NCBI GenBank assembly: GCA_002786065.1
Contig: NHNY01000024.1
Coordinates: 4,030-68,029 of the forward strand
Direction of reading: 5' to 3'
From: Microcyclospora pomicola
Lineage: Eukaryota; Ascomycota; Dothideomycetes; Capnodiales
DNA length: 64,000 bases
Part shown: positions 12,060 through 23,324 of the stretch, one piece after another
Numbering within the stretch: position 1 is the first letter of the stretch
How the letters are laid out: every line of letters starts with the position of its first letter
Translations under genes and position numbers: made by a program
Notes under the pieces: model-generated
Told to the model about the DNA's origin: nothing
The model's input: the letters and a program-made list of their open reading frames with translations, nothing else
Database searches by the model: none

Positions 12060-12842
12060 CGTTGTCTCTTTAGAAAGGGTTATCTCGGCTGTTATTTAAG
12101 ATGTCGTTAATCTCCTTTGCAGCCTCTCTTACACTTCTACTGCGCTAAAGACTCTGTATCTCCTTCGCTCCTAGATCCCGAACAACTCTATCCGCAAGCT
12201 AGCGAGGCTTAACAGTTCGTCTAGAACGAGTTGTATAGCTGCTTTGTTCTGCTAAAGAGTCGCTATTGTCTAGAGAGGCGTAATTTAGGAAAGCATATAG
12301 CGAGGCTTAGTTGTTAAAGACACAGTTTCTATAAGCCGTATTTGTCTTCCCTGCTATAGTAGCGCATTACTAACTAGTAGTTAGAATCTATTGTACAGTT
12401 TGAAAAGATTGATTTACGAACCTTAAAGTGTCCCTTTCCCTCGTTACATCTTAAGCACTCTACTACTACTTTGTTATGCTTCGCGATTTTCCTACTAGAG
12501 TTCTAAGTCAACCTCTGCCCTGTTTGCCTGTTAAGATCTTTATACATACCGACTCTAAACAATCAATGCGTCGATATAACTCGCTCAGTTACAGATAGTG
12601 TCTAGTTCAAAATCTTCTAGGTAGCGAAGAAAGACAAAGTAGTCTAGGCCTTTAAACATCTCTTCCTAGCGGCTGTTCATATTAAATCCTGTATCTTCTA
12701 GCTGTACAATATGTTAGTCTTAAAGGATGCTTTAGCGAGACTCCTAGGTCTAACTTACCTGTTGTTTAGTTATAGCAAGAATAAGCTTATCTTCTCTAGA
12801 TTATTCTAGCAGATCAAGAAGTAATTAAGGTATAAACGGCAT
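12060..12842 (-). pseudogene. Transposon cargo copy 4' (Cys-rich, DUF3716-like), decayed
   Basis: On the minus strand this is collinear with the right-copy gene at 44,863-45,620. It shares the segment around a Tyr-Arg-Asn-Cys motif near 12,310-12,350 and the tail block near 12,150-12,190, which corresponds to 45,525-45,600 on the right. It is decayed and shows no long open frame. Its function is unknown. Confidence 0.55.
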
Positions 12843-13699
12843 CGTAGCTTACGTATTGTTTGTACTAGTAGAAATATGATTTTGTTAATAGTTAAAGGAA
12901 GGAAGTAATGTAAAGATCTAATAGTAAAAGCTTTAGTATAGCAAGCAAAAGCTACTAGTTATTAAAGAGAATTAGAAAGTAGTTTGTCTCGCTAGTAGTA
13001 AACAAGTCTTTGTGCATATACAAACTAATAGCAGTAGCTAGTAATAGAATGTTGTTTATCTAACATATACTAGTAAGTTAGAATAGGGGAAGTAAAGCTA
13101 TAAAGTAAAATAAGAAGGTTGCAAATCAGCAAAGCCTAGTTATATACGTAATAGAGCTAAGTCGCGCTAGTTTGTACATACTATAATTTTCGAAGGTGTA
13201 ATAGCTTAATATGCTTATATATTCTATATATGACTTTAGAGAATAGTCTAGGTAAGATAGCAACTCTATCTGCTATCGATAGGTCTTAGAAGCCTTTGCT
13301 AATAAATGCTTTGTTTATAGCTATTTTAGTACTATATAAATTTGATTTCCTTTGAAACATGCTTATCTCTAGTGCTATAGTAGCTATAAAGCTCTTAACA
13401 ATACTATGTATATCTTCTAAAGAGTATCTATTATTCTTCGAATTATATCCTTATTTTAGACGATATTACCTATAATGCATCTTATATAGCTAGAAAGATA
13501 AGTTAGAATACTCTCTAAATCTATATAGGCCTTTTAATAATACTACTAGAAGCACAAAGCCTAAGCAAAAAGTCTTATTCCTAGATGTACCTAGTTTAAA
13601 ACAATTAGGACTATATGTTTACAAATTAGCTATACACAATATGTCCTCGCTGCTATTAGTAGCTTTTAAACCCTAAATCAGACTCTAAACTCCCTACTC

Positions 13700-14437
13700 T
13701 AAACTTTTAAGAAGTCCTAGTAGCCTCTATCTCCTACTCTATTGTTCTCTATCTTAACTACATTTGTCCTATGTTCCTTCTTAGCCGCGCGTTAAAACCG
13801 CTTTGTACTACTACTTCTTCATCCTTTTTAAGGCTGTTAATAGGTAGATTAGCTACATATAATCCTATTATTAATCTAGAGACAATTTCTATAGGCACTA
13901 TCTACGAAGCCCTCGATAGTATAGTATTCCTTTTGTTATATTAGCAATAGTTATACAGTTAGAATAAGTAATCTTATATTAAAGGGGCTATAAGTATATT
14001 GCTCCTCCTTTATCTACTAGGTAAAAGTCCTTTTCTTCTCCTCGTAACAGTCGTAGGGCTCTCCTATAGGTTTGTCGCTACTAAAGCTAGTTAGTCCTAC
14101 GTATTACTAGAAGCACAAATTGTACATACCGAGACTAGGCGATTAATAAGTTGATAAAGTTCTTAAAGCTAGGCATTATAGTTAGGCTATTAGTTAAAGT
14201 ATAGCGGACGAATCTCCCTTTGTTCCTAGATAACGCTTCTTTCTAGGTATTGTCGAGGCGGACTCTAAGATCTTCGATCTATATAATGTTAGCTATGTCT
14301 AGTAAGCTGTAATAAAGAACTTACCTTATCCTTTCTTAGATCTAATACAGCTACACTATAATTGTCCTTAGGCCTTTTAAATAGATAGTGCAAGCTATAG
14401 TTAGAGTAATCGTCTTCTGTAGCAGTAGGGGCTATCT
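13700..14437 (-). pseudogene. Transposon cargo copy 3' (Cys-rich, DUF3716-like), decayed
   Basis: This matches the right-copy gene at 43,275-43,990 on the opposite strand. Both share the unusual 5' leader (compare 14,440-14,600 with 43,105-43,275), the first splice donor, and the block ending in a Tyr-Arg-Asn-Cys motif (13,880-13,930 against 43,795-43,850). It has many breaks. Its function is unknown. Confidence 0.55.
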
Positions 14438-14914
14438 TTTATACGTATAGATTCTTTAAAAGTTAAGTAGCTATTATAATATAGGAAGATCGAAGAAGGT
14501 TAGAGATAATTGTTGTTAGAAGGTAAAGAAGAGGTTAAAGAAGAGGTGTTAATGTAATAGAGGATAAGGAAACAGATTAAATCACCGTAATTGCTGCCTA
14601 AACAACATATTCTTTATTATATACATACTATAGCTAACGAGTGTGTATTACAAACTATATAAACAGTCCGACTAAAGGCTAGAAGTGAATAAGGAAGGTA
14701 GTAGATAAACTGCTAAGGTAGAAGCTATATCGACTAATAATAGCAGGGGGCAATAGCTAGAGCATACATTGTACATACAGAGAGGCTTTTAAACTTAAAG
14801 ATGCTATAGAGGAAAGTAGCGTTAGAAGACTTAGTTACATTAAGGAATCTTACTAGGCAGTATACTTATATAATGTGAAGGCTAGATGCTCGAGCACGCT
14901 CTTCTAGTTCTAAG

Positions 14915-15840
14915 GTTAACGATTGTACATGTCGTATATTCTATCGTCCTTCTATTTAATTGCGTATAAAGCTTATTAAGAAAAATGCTGAAATGCAGTT
15001 AGATTAGTAAGTATGTTAGGCTAGTGATTTTAGATCAAGATGTTTCGGACATGCTTGCTACTAGACTACCGATGATGTATATAGTATAATTGCTAGCCCC
15101 TAGCTTAGATCTAGCAAGATGCGAGCTAGGAAGAATACTGAATTGCCCCTAGGCTACCGACTGCTCGAACCTACAAATCTTTATTTAGGGAATCTTAGCA
15201 TAGCTAGAGCGAAAACGCTAGATTGTGCAGGCCGTATATTTGCTAGTTCTACAATTTGCTCTAAGAACTAGAAACTCGGGAATGCTACCGAATCTTGACT
15301 AGGCTAGTAACTACATCGACCTACGAATCCTTCTTTAGAGAGCCTTTATGCAGCCACGTCTAGACGGCCGGATTGTGCAGACCGTATATAAGCTAGTCCT
15401 ACATCTATCTTTTAAAACTAGAAAATTAGGGGCGCTGCTGAATCTCGGCTAGGCTAGCGACTACATCGACCTGTAGATTGTTCTTTAGAGAGCTTCTGTA
15501 CGGCCGCGTCTAAACGGCCGGATTGTGCAGACCGTATATAAGCTAGCCCTACATCTATCTTTCGAAACTAGAAAATTAGGGGCGCTGCCGAATCTCGGCT
15601 AGGCTAGTAGCTGCATCGATCTCTACGCTCTTCTTTAGAGAGTCTTATTGTAGCTATAGCTAGAGCGGATTATTGTACAGACCGTATATTTGTTAGATCT
15701 ACGCTAATAACTAGAAAATTAAGTCTTAGAAGACAGCTAAATCTCGACTAGGCTAAAAACTACATCGACTCTCTAGCTCCTTTACTAGGGAATACGTTGC
15801 TTACATAATATAGATCCGTAATTGTACCTGCGCTATGCCC
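14915..15840 (-). repeat. Array B': seven units of 150 bp in the left transposon copy
   Basis: An ATTGTRCAGRCCGTATAT-type box (reverse complement of the box in the right copy) starts at about 14,922, 15,071, 15,222, 15,372, 15,522, 15,672 and 15,821. The steps are 149, 151, 150, 150, 150 and 149. Each unit also carries a CTAAATCTCGGCTAGGCT-type segment. The array has the same place and unit number as array B of the right copy. Confidence 0.85.
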
Positions 15841-15982
15841 GCTCTTCTATTGCTTAACATAAAGACGATATTAATTATAAGGCATGCTAGATTCTTCGAT
15901 CTTGCCTCTTTTTATACTAGGCTCTATATATATGTATCGAAAACTATTATTATTAAAAGTAGCCCTATAGTTTAGTAGTCTA

Positions 15983-16155
15983 CTACTTAGGATCTCTCTA
16001 ATCGAGTAGGCTTTGTGCCTGTTCTAAGCGCTTTTCTACAGTTAGGAAGAATTCTAGTCTACTTATTATTAAGTAAGTAGACTCGACTCTTCCTAATTGC
16101 AGAAAAGCGCTTAGAATAGGCTTAAAGCCTACTTAATTAGAGAGATCCTAAGTAG
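15983..16155. mobile_element. MITE-like hairpin inside the left transposon copy
   Basis: Two arms of about 80 bases starting CTACTTAGGATCTCTCTAAT form a near-perfect inverted repeat around a loop of a few bases near 16,070. The corresponding place in the right copy (about 41,600-41,830) lacks it, so it is a later insertion. Arms this long with almost no spacer suggest a foldback MITE. A TA lies directly left of it but the right flank reads CA, so a TA target duplication is unproven. Confidence 0.6.
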
Positions 16156-16544
16156 CACATTTTTGTTCTTTATATCACAACAAGACCGAGACTAGATTGT
16201 ATAGCTTGTATATAGATTCAAATTTGTTTTTAACTAAGTTTAATAGTATATAGGTTGGTTTATAGACTATATAGATATATATATATGTTTAAGACTGTAA
16301 TATACTAAACAACATTACGTAATACTTAAAGACTTGTTTAAACATTGTATATATCGAAACTTGTTCTAGAATCGGTTTAAATATTTTATTAACTTAGTAA
16401 CTCTAAAAGCTAAATCCCTTAAGTAAATTAACCCCTTTAGTCAGAACTATACCTTAGAGCTGTATGTTTATTATTAAAGCTAGCTCTGCATCTGTAGCAA
16501 TTCCTCTTATTCTCTTAAATACTATAGCTCTATCTTAGATAGAC

Positions 16545-17265
16545 CTCTGTTATCCTTACCTTTTCGAATTGCTTAGATCTCCTTTACTCTAGGATCCCGA
16601 ACAACACCCTTAGCTAGCTTTATAAGCTTCGATTCGCGACTAGACCTAGTTATACAGAGATAACCTCTAGTAACAGGGTCACTTTAATCGACAAGGCGGC
16701 TGTTAGGAAACTCGCATTATAAGGCTTAATTGTTAAAGGTACAGTTTCTATAGGCAGATTTTAAGCTCCTATCCCTTATCTTGTAGTTCTTTTCGAAGTT
16801 TAGCATTTATTATATAGTTAGAAAGTAGAGACTACCTACCTTAAAAAGTCCTTTTCCTTCTCTATATCTCTTATAATTAATCTACTATCCTCCTAACTTT
16901 ACGGTTTTACTACTGTTTCTATTAGCTTTGTTCTCTAGACTTAGTAGCTATAGACAGTTATACATACCGACTCTAGATAAGCAATACATTAACATAACTT
17001 AGTCAGTTCTATACTATGTCCTTATAGAAGTTCCCTAGATCATAAAGAACAACAGGCTAAGATCGCTTTTTTAGAATTTCTTCCTAGCTATAGCTACGAT
17101 TAAATCCTATAGCTTTTAGCTATATAATGTTAGTGTTCTATTATATAGGTATAGGAAGACCTAGCCTTAAACACACATGCGATTTATCTATAACAAGTAT
17201 ATACTCCTCCTTACTATGCTGATTTTAAGTTACGACAACGAGTTTAGAAGCGTCTGTAGGCATAG
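16545..17265 (-). pseudogene. Transposon cargo copy 2' (Cys-rich, DUF3716-like), decayed
   Basis: On the minus strand this starts with the same Met-Pro-type beginning as the right copy at 40,806. It keeps the RNCTFNN-type segment (16,720-16,760 against 41,315-41,340) and the tail with a GTTCGGGATCCTAGAG-type block near 16,595. It is decayed. The same intron positions can be proposed as in the right copy. Confidence 0.55.
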
Positions 17266-18104
17266 CGCTTTGTAGTAGAGTTATACTAGTAGAAATCTAG
17301 GGTTTAAAGCTATTAAAAGGTATAAGGTGTAAAGAGGAGGTAGATTCAAAGTTGTTATATATAAGGTTTAAGTAGATTAAAAGGAAAAGGATTATATAAT
17401 GTTATAGTTTGTTAGCGACTAAACAAGAGATTGTACATATGCAAACTGTTACCTACTAAAGACAATGGTCTACGCTAAACTCGTGCAAGTAAAGTGCATA
17501 TAATGCTGATTCTAAATTGAAACCGATCTCGTTAAGTAAGTAGTAACAACCCTAAAAGGACCTAAATGCATTGCTAGGGCTGCTGCTAAGCGCAGTTGTA
17601 TTGTATAGAGCGATTTAGCAGAGTTTTAGGGGGTTATAGATGTTGTTAGATTCTAACATTAAAGGCTAGATATGATCTAGGTATATTAAGCACTCTAACA
17701 AACGTGCTAATAGATTGCGCTATAGTAACCTTTCGTAGATTACCTAGCGTTGTGTAGCTTGTAATTCCGGTTAAGCATTCTATAAGCTAGGGTCGAGGCT
17801 CTAAGGATGCTAGATAATATACCCCTAACCTTGATTATAGAGCATTAAGACATTAATACGTACGCTTTTCAGCTTATAGCCCTAGTTGTTAAGTACTATA
17901 ATGCCGTCTGTACATTTCGAAAAGTATAGCGAAATGTGAGTAAGACTAACAAAATCACATTATATTACTTTTTAGACTCTAAGGGCTAGTAGAAAAGACA
18001 ACTCCCTAATCGCACCTGCTCGTTAAGGTTATCCGCTGCTATTAATCTAGAATGTAAATATATAAACCGTTTATAAAGCCTACATCCCTCTCTAAGCTCC
18101 TAAG

Positions 18105-18870
18105 ACCTTCCTCTAGTTTCCCTGCGCTTACTGCTAGAGTTAGACAAACCCTCCTCTATGTTTCCTTTCCTAGCTGTATACCGCGCTGCTCTATCCCTCG
18201 CTACCCTATCGAGCTTCTCTTGTTTACGCCTTTTCTCCTCCTCTATAGCCTTATAAGTATTAGAATGCTCGTATATTAGCTTATTACTAACCTAGACGCA
18301 ATTTCTACAGGCATTGTCGAGATTGCCCTCGAAGACCCTATAAGTCTATAGACCGTTAGCGCGCTATTGTACATATAGAATAGTTAAACTTACTCTAAAT
18401 AGGCCTTGTTGTTTACGCTATACTACCTTGTTATCTACCTAGCCTTTAAATAATAGTTCATAGCAATAATAGAAATCCTCCTACTAGGTTCTACTATAAT
18501 AACAAAGGTTAGCTCTATCTACATCGTTACGAGGGGATTGTACATACCGACTCTAGACGATTAATACATCTTAGTAGTTTAAACAGCTATAGTCGAGGCT
18601 CTCGAAGGTATCCTAACAATCCTTACAAATCTTAAATGCTGTTCCCTCGTTCTGCTCTAACAGCTAGATCTGATCTTCGTTTAGCGTGACTCTAAGTTCT
18701 TGTAGCTATATAATATTAGCCTGGATTTATTAGCGAAAGTAAATAAAGAAATACCCTGTTTCTATTAATATGCAGATATAGTTAGTTCTAATTTCTAACC
18801 TTCTTCTTTTTGATTAGCGCCTTAAGATTAAGTACCGCTATGCTAAGTGCTTTGTAGTAGTGCGTTGTAC
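18105..18870 (-). pseudogene. Transposon cargo copy 1' (Cys-rich, DUF3716-like), decayed
   Basis: This matches right-copy gene 1 (39,190-39,970). The Cys block with an Asn-Cys pair (18,300-18,345 against 39,735-39,775) and the Ser/Gly/Lys/Arg-rich tail (18,110-18,165 against 39,900-39,960) are nearly the same sequence. It is decayed. Confidence 0.55.
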
Positions 18871-19329
18871 AGGTAGTTTTGTTAAGAGGATTAGGGCTAA
18901 ATAGTAGTAGAAGGGCGGAGGAAAGTTAGAGCAGATAGTATTTGTAAGGTAGAAAGAAGGTTAGGGAGAAGATGTTATTAAAAGGAATGTCGAGGAAACA
19001 GGAAGAAACGTAGTTTTTAGATATAAATAGTTACTGCTGTTTTATGTACAGAACGCAGCTAATTACATTAGCTAACACTATTAACTAAAGATAGCTATAG
19101 TAAAGAATGATTAGTAAGTAAACTAAACTAAACTAATATATAAAGGGTAATTGCTTACTAGCCTAAAGCTATTAATAAGTAAGGAATGTATATGCCGAAA
19201 GCATAGTAAATAGAGTTCTGCTATAAAGGAAATTAATGTTAGATAGATAAGTAAATAAGATGCAAAATCTAAGTCTACAAAGCAAACTTAGATTTATGAA
19301 ATACCTGTAGTATTAATTTAGAGTACTAC

Positions 19330-20260
19330 GTAAGGATTGTACAGACAGTATATTTGCATACCTTTTAATCAATGCAAGCGAGAAGTTCCTTAGGAGACAT
19401 GCTAAATCGCTACAAGGTTAGTAGCTTAATAGCTATAGTAAGGTTTAATCCCTACATACTTATATAGCCCTCTTATATACCGATAATTATGTATACAGTA
19501 TATTTTGTAGTCCTTTAGTTTAGATATTAAACAAGCAATCTAGGAGAAGTGCTGAATTGCAGCTAGGTTAGTAAGCGACACAGCCTAATGTCTTTAGGTT
19601 AAGGAGCCTTATAGCTACTAAGCCTTATAAGGTAGACAATGTACGCTGTATAATTGCTAGCCTTGTAACTAGACTAAGCTAATAGTAGCTTAGGGGCACT
19701 GCCGAATTACTTCTAGGCTGCTGACTGCATCGACTAGTAGAATTATGTTTGCCGAGCTTTCCTAACGCTAGAGCTTAAACGCAAGATTGTGTACACTGTA
19801 TAATCGCTAGCCCTTAGCTTAGACCTAGTAAAGCATTACTAGGGAAGAGTACTAAATCTCGCCTAGGCTGCCGACTTTATTGACCTAGCGATACTTCCTC
19901 TAGGAGCTTTTCTATAACTAGAGCTTAAAAGTAGGATTATACACGCCGTATATCCGCTAGTCTACTGCTACGCTAAGTAAGCTAGGATTTAGGAGAGAGG
20001 CTAAATCTTAGCTAGGCTGCTAACTACATCGACCTATAGACTCTTACTCTAAGGTCTTTTAACTAGCTATAGCTAGAGAGCATAATTATACATGCTATAT
20101 ATTTGTAAGATGTCTACGTAAACCCTAAAGATTGATATCTAGAAGAAGTGCTAAATCTTAGCTAAGCTGCTAACTGTAGCAGTTTCGGAGTTTTTCTTTT
20201 AGAAGCTATCCTAAGGCCTAAGCTATAGTACGCGATTGTATAGACTATATAGCTCCTTAT
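19330..20260 (-). repeat. Array A': seven units of 150 bp in the left transposon copy
   Basis: The ATTGTACAG...TATAT box begins at about 19,336, 19,486, 19,637, 19,786, 19,936, 20,085 and 20,235, with steps of 149-151. Unit number and spacing equal those of array A of the right copy. Confidence 0.85.
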
Positions 20261-20763
20261 TCTTAGCCTTCCTTATACCTAATATAATTTGTGTCCTTCC
20301 TAAAGCTATTGCCGAATTGCTGCCTAGATATAGATTAGATAGATCTATATTATCTAAATCTCGCAAATGTATAGCTTCTCTTCTTCTAGGCTATTGTATA
20401 TATTATATCTTATACGACCTATTAATTAGTGCATTATAGACTCCCTAGAGACTGTAGATAGCATAACTGTGATTTGAAAGCTTAACGTAGGCTTCGAGTT
20501 AGTAGAGGGTAATGCTTTTTTCAGACAGAATTTAGTAACTAACTATACATACTATGTTCTCAATTCTAGCGCTATCTAAGATAGCAATGTTTTGATAGTT
20601 TAGGGATAGTTATAGCGAGGCTTTAATAGGTTAGGTATAGTAATGTCATAACGTAAGACAAGTATAGATAAATAGGAGTCCTACTAATAGACTATTTTAG
20701 ACCTTCACCGCCTTCAGTAACTAATGTACATTTGGTTTATCATTACAGAGTTTTAAAATGATT

Positions 20764-20838
20764 ATTGTAAGCGAGGCGCGAGCGGGAAGTAGCGAACCCA
20801 AAACTGATGTGGCCCAAAATCCGTTATGACCCACCGTA
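20764..20838 (-). repeat. Terminal inverted repeat of the left transposon copy
   Basis: The reverse complement begins TACGGTGGGTCATAACGG. It agrees with the left end of the right copy at about 65 of the first 70 positions, and similarity continues for a further 80 bases or so inside. The six bases after it (20,839-20,844, GCGAGA) are the predicted target duplication; the partner end is not in the window. Confidence 0.85.
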
Positions 20839-21007
20839 GCGAGATCTACTTCACCTCGGAAAGCCTGTGCTTACAGCTCCGCCCATCCGAGATGGAGCTC
20901 GACATATCAAATGGGCCGATGCTCTGATTCCATAATGCTCTACTAGGTCTGAAAAGCTGTATTTCATACTCTCCCATCTTTCTTTGTTCTGTATCTCCAT
21001 TCACATC

Positions 21008-23059
21008 ATGGCACCGCATCCCCAAGACACAGCTTACGAGGCCTCGATCCAAGATCCCGCGAAGTTCTGGTCCTATCAAGCACAGCAATTGACCTGGCAT
21101 AAATCACCCAAGACAGCTTTCCAGCGCTCCACCCGCCAGCTCAAGTCGGTGTCGCATCCTACATGGGCTTGGTTCCCGGACGGCGAGATCAGCACTAGCT
21201 ACAACTGCATCGACCGGCATGTCGAAGCGGGCCATGGCGACCAGATCGCAATCATTTGGGACAGCCCGGTGTCTGGCAGTAAAGAGACGATCACATATGC
21301 GAAGCTACTCGAAGAAGTGGCCACGCTTGCGGGAGTGCTGCGGGAGGAGGGCGTGAAGAAAGGCGATACGGTGTTGGTCTATATGCCTATGATCCCGGCC
21401 GCATTGATCGGGATCCTCGCGGTCGTGCGTCTGGGCGCAATCCATGCCGTGGTTTTTGGCGGATTCTCGGCGACGAGTCTGGCACAGCGGATCGAGGCAT
21501 GCGGTCCCAAGGTCATCTTGACAGCGAGCTGTGGAATCGAAGGTGCCAAGGGCCCACTTCCCTACCAACCCATGGTCCGCGGCGCTATCGAGCAATCGCC
21601 ATTCAAGCCTTTCAAGACGCTCATATGGCAGCGCGATCAGCACCGATGGGATGATGTGAAGAAAGAGAACGGCGAGAGAAATTGGCAGCGCTGCGTGAAA
21701 TCGGCGCGGAACCGGGGGCTTCGCGCGGACAACGTGCCGGTGAAGAGCAATGATGGATTGTATATCATCTACACATCAGGGACGACGGGACTGCCGAAGG
21801 GAGTCTTGCGAGAAGCAGGCGGTCATGCTGTCCAGCTGAATTTCACCGCGCGGTATATCTTTGGCATACGAGGGCCAGGAGATGTCCTCTTCACTGCATC
21901 GGACATCGGCTGGGTGGTCGGTCACAGTTATATCATATACGCACCTCTGCTTGCAGGAGCTACGACGGTGCTATTCGAAGGCAAACCCGTGGGGACCCCA
22001 AATGCCGATACGTTCTGGCGGATCCTGGAAGAGTACAAAGTGAACAGTTTCTTCACTGCTCCGACAGCACTCCGTGCGATCAGAAAAGAGGATGCGAAGA
22101 ACCACTATTTCGAGACCCGGGCTGCTCGAGGCGGCCTCAAGAACCTCCGCGGATTGTTCCTAGCTGGCGAACGCTCCGAACCGGCTATTGTGTCGATGTA
22201 CCAGGAACTGCTCTCCAAACACTGCGCGCCGAATGCTGCCGTGATTGACAACTGGTGGTCGTCCGAGTCTGGGTCACCTATGACCGCACTAGCCCTACTC
22301 CCGTCTGTAGGTTCTGATTTCTCCGATCACACTTACACCAAACCGCTTCCCATCAAGCCCGGCTCGGCCAACAAGCCCGCCCCTGGCTTCGACGTGCGCA
22401 TCGTCGACGACGACGGCACCGAGATCCCCCGCGGGAACATGGGCAACATCGTCCTCGGGATCCCCCTCGCGCCCACTGGTCTCACCACACTCTGGAACGA
22501 CGCGGAGCGCTTCTATAAGGGCTACCTCGCGCGCTTCCACGGCCGCTGGATCGACACGGGCGACGCGGGCCTGATCGACGCCGACGGCTACGTGCACGTC
22601 ATGTCGCGCTCGGACGACATCATCAACGTCGCGGCGCACCGGCTGTCGACGGGCGCCATCGAGCAGGCCATCTCGTCGCACCCGGCCATCACGGAAGCCG
22701 CCGTCGTCAGCCTTCCCGACGCCCTCAAGGGCCACGTCCCCTTCGCCTTCCTCGCCATCCCCGACCCACCGCCGGACCTGCTCCAGGACCTCAACGCGCG
22801 CTTGCGCACCGCCATCGGCCCCATCGCCAGTCTGGGTGGCTTCATCGCCGCGCCTGGCATCATTCCCAAAACGCGCAGCGGCAAGACGCTGCGGCGCGTG
22901 CTGAAGGAGTTGCTCGAGCATGCGGTCGAGGGCCAGTTCGACAAGGAGGTGACGGTGCCGGCGACGGTCGAGGACCCGAGCGTGGTCGAGAAGGCTAAGG
23001 TCGCGGTCAAGGAGTATTTCACGACAGGCGAGGGGAGGAAACTCAAGGCGAAGCTGTAA
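21008..23059 (+). CDS. Short-chain acyl-CoA synthetase (propionyl/acetyl-CoA synthetase type), likely peroxisomal
   Basis: A single-exon protein of 683 residues from the ATG at 21,008; a frame-compatible upstream extension has no ATG. It belongs to the ANL adenylate-forming family and should activate a short-chain acid (acetate, propionate or similar) with ATP and then CoA. Visible marks are the P-loop-like YTSGTTGLPKG near residue 260, the W-W-SSESG segment near 415, a TGD motif near 520, and a C-terminal PKTRSGKTLRR whose lysine is the catalytic and acetylation-regulated one in this family. Length and motif order fit the AcsA/PrpE/ACSS3 group. It ends in Ala-Lys-Leu, a type 1 peroxisomal signal variant. 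It is convergent with the asparaginyl-tRNA synthetase gene. Substrate is not decidable from sequence alone. Confidence 0.88.
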   Translation: MAPHPQDTAYEASIQDPAKFWSYQAQQLTWHKSPKTAFQRSTRQLKSVSHPTWAWFPDGEISTSYNCIDRHVEAGHGDQIAIIWDSPVSGSKETITYAKLLEEVATLAGVLREEGVKKGDTVLVYMPMIPAALIGILAVVRLGAIHAVVFGGFSATSLAQRIEACGPKVILTASCGIEGAKGPLPYQPMVRGAIEQSPFKPFKTLIWQRDQHRWDDVKKENGERNWQRCVKSARNRGLRADNVPVKSNDGLYIIYTSGTTGLPKGVLREAGGHAVQLNFTARYIFGIRGPGDVLFTASDIGWVVGHSYIIYAPLLAGATTVLFEGKPVGTPNADTFWRILEEYKVNSFFTAPTALRAIRKEDAKNHYFETRAARGGLKNLRGLFLAGERSEPAIVSMYQELLSKHCAPNAAVIDNWWSSESGSPMTALALLPSVGSDFSDHTYTKPLPIKPGSANKPAPGFDVRIVDDDGTEIPRGNMGNIVLGIPLAPTGLTTLWNDAERFYKGYLARFHGRWIDTGDAGLIDADGYVHVMSRSDDIINVAAHRLSTGAIEQAISSHPAITEAAVVSLPDALKGHVPFAFLAIPDPPPDLLQDLNARLRTAIGPIASLGGFIAAPGIIPKTRSGKTLRRVLKELLEHAVEGQFDKEVTVPATVEDPSVVEKAKVAVKEYFTTGEGRKLKAKL

Positions 23060-23324
23060 AGGGCGATCAGAAAGGGAAATAAAAAGAAGAGTGGAATGCG
23101 GTTGGAAAAGCTGCGCATTTCTCTATCTGATGTCTCTCTGGGTATTCTTCATTTGGGAGGGCCAAGGCGTTATCTAAAGCTACGAGCCTGTGGCGACCGA
23201 GAGGCAATCTCATGACCATATAAGATGAACGAGTTACGTGATCCGAACCATAGCATGGCCCCGCGAGCAACCATCTTCGACCCTGACTACCCTCGCAACC
23301 GCAGCTCTGCACAAGATGCAGAGA

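Larger units (their letters stand above)
12000..20838 (-). mobile_element. Partial left copy of the 12.4-kb IS3EU-like DNA transposon (inverted)
   Basis: Read on the minus strand from 20,838, this matches the right copy (36,978-49,389) collinearly. In order come the terminal repeat, a subterminal palindrome, seven 150-bp units, cargo copies 1 and 2, seven further units, and cargo copies 3 and 4. Homology stops near 12,000, where the Gypsy LTR begins, just before the point where the transposase gene would start. The transposase end is therefore absent, or lies left of the window beyond the Gypsy insertion. The sequence is TA-rich and decayed. A 173-bp hairpin at 15,983-16,155 is an addition not present in the right copy. 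Confidence 0.8.

Noticed and set aside
14915-15840. CRISPR array
   Set aside because: The whole 150-bp unit is repeated, with no short repeats separating unique spacers, and the genome is eukaryotic.
20236-20439. Hydrophobic 67-residue open frame next to array A'
   Set aside because: It lies in decayed TA-rich transposon end sequence, on the strand opposite to the element's genes.
22295-22921. Long minus-strand open frame (208 residues) inside the acyl-CoA synthetase gene
   Set aside because: It is the antisense shadow of a GC-rich coding region and shows Val/Arg/Asp/Gly bias only.
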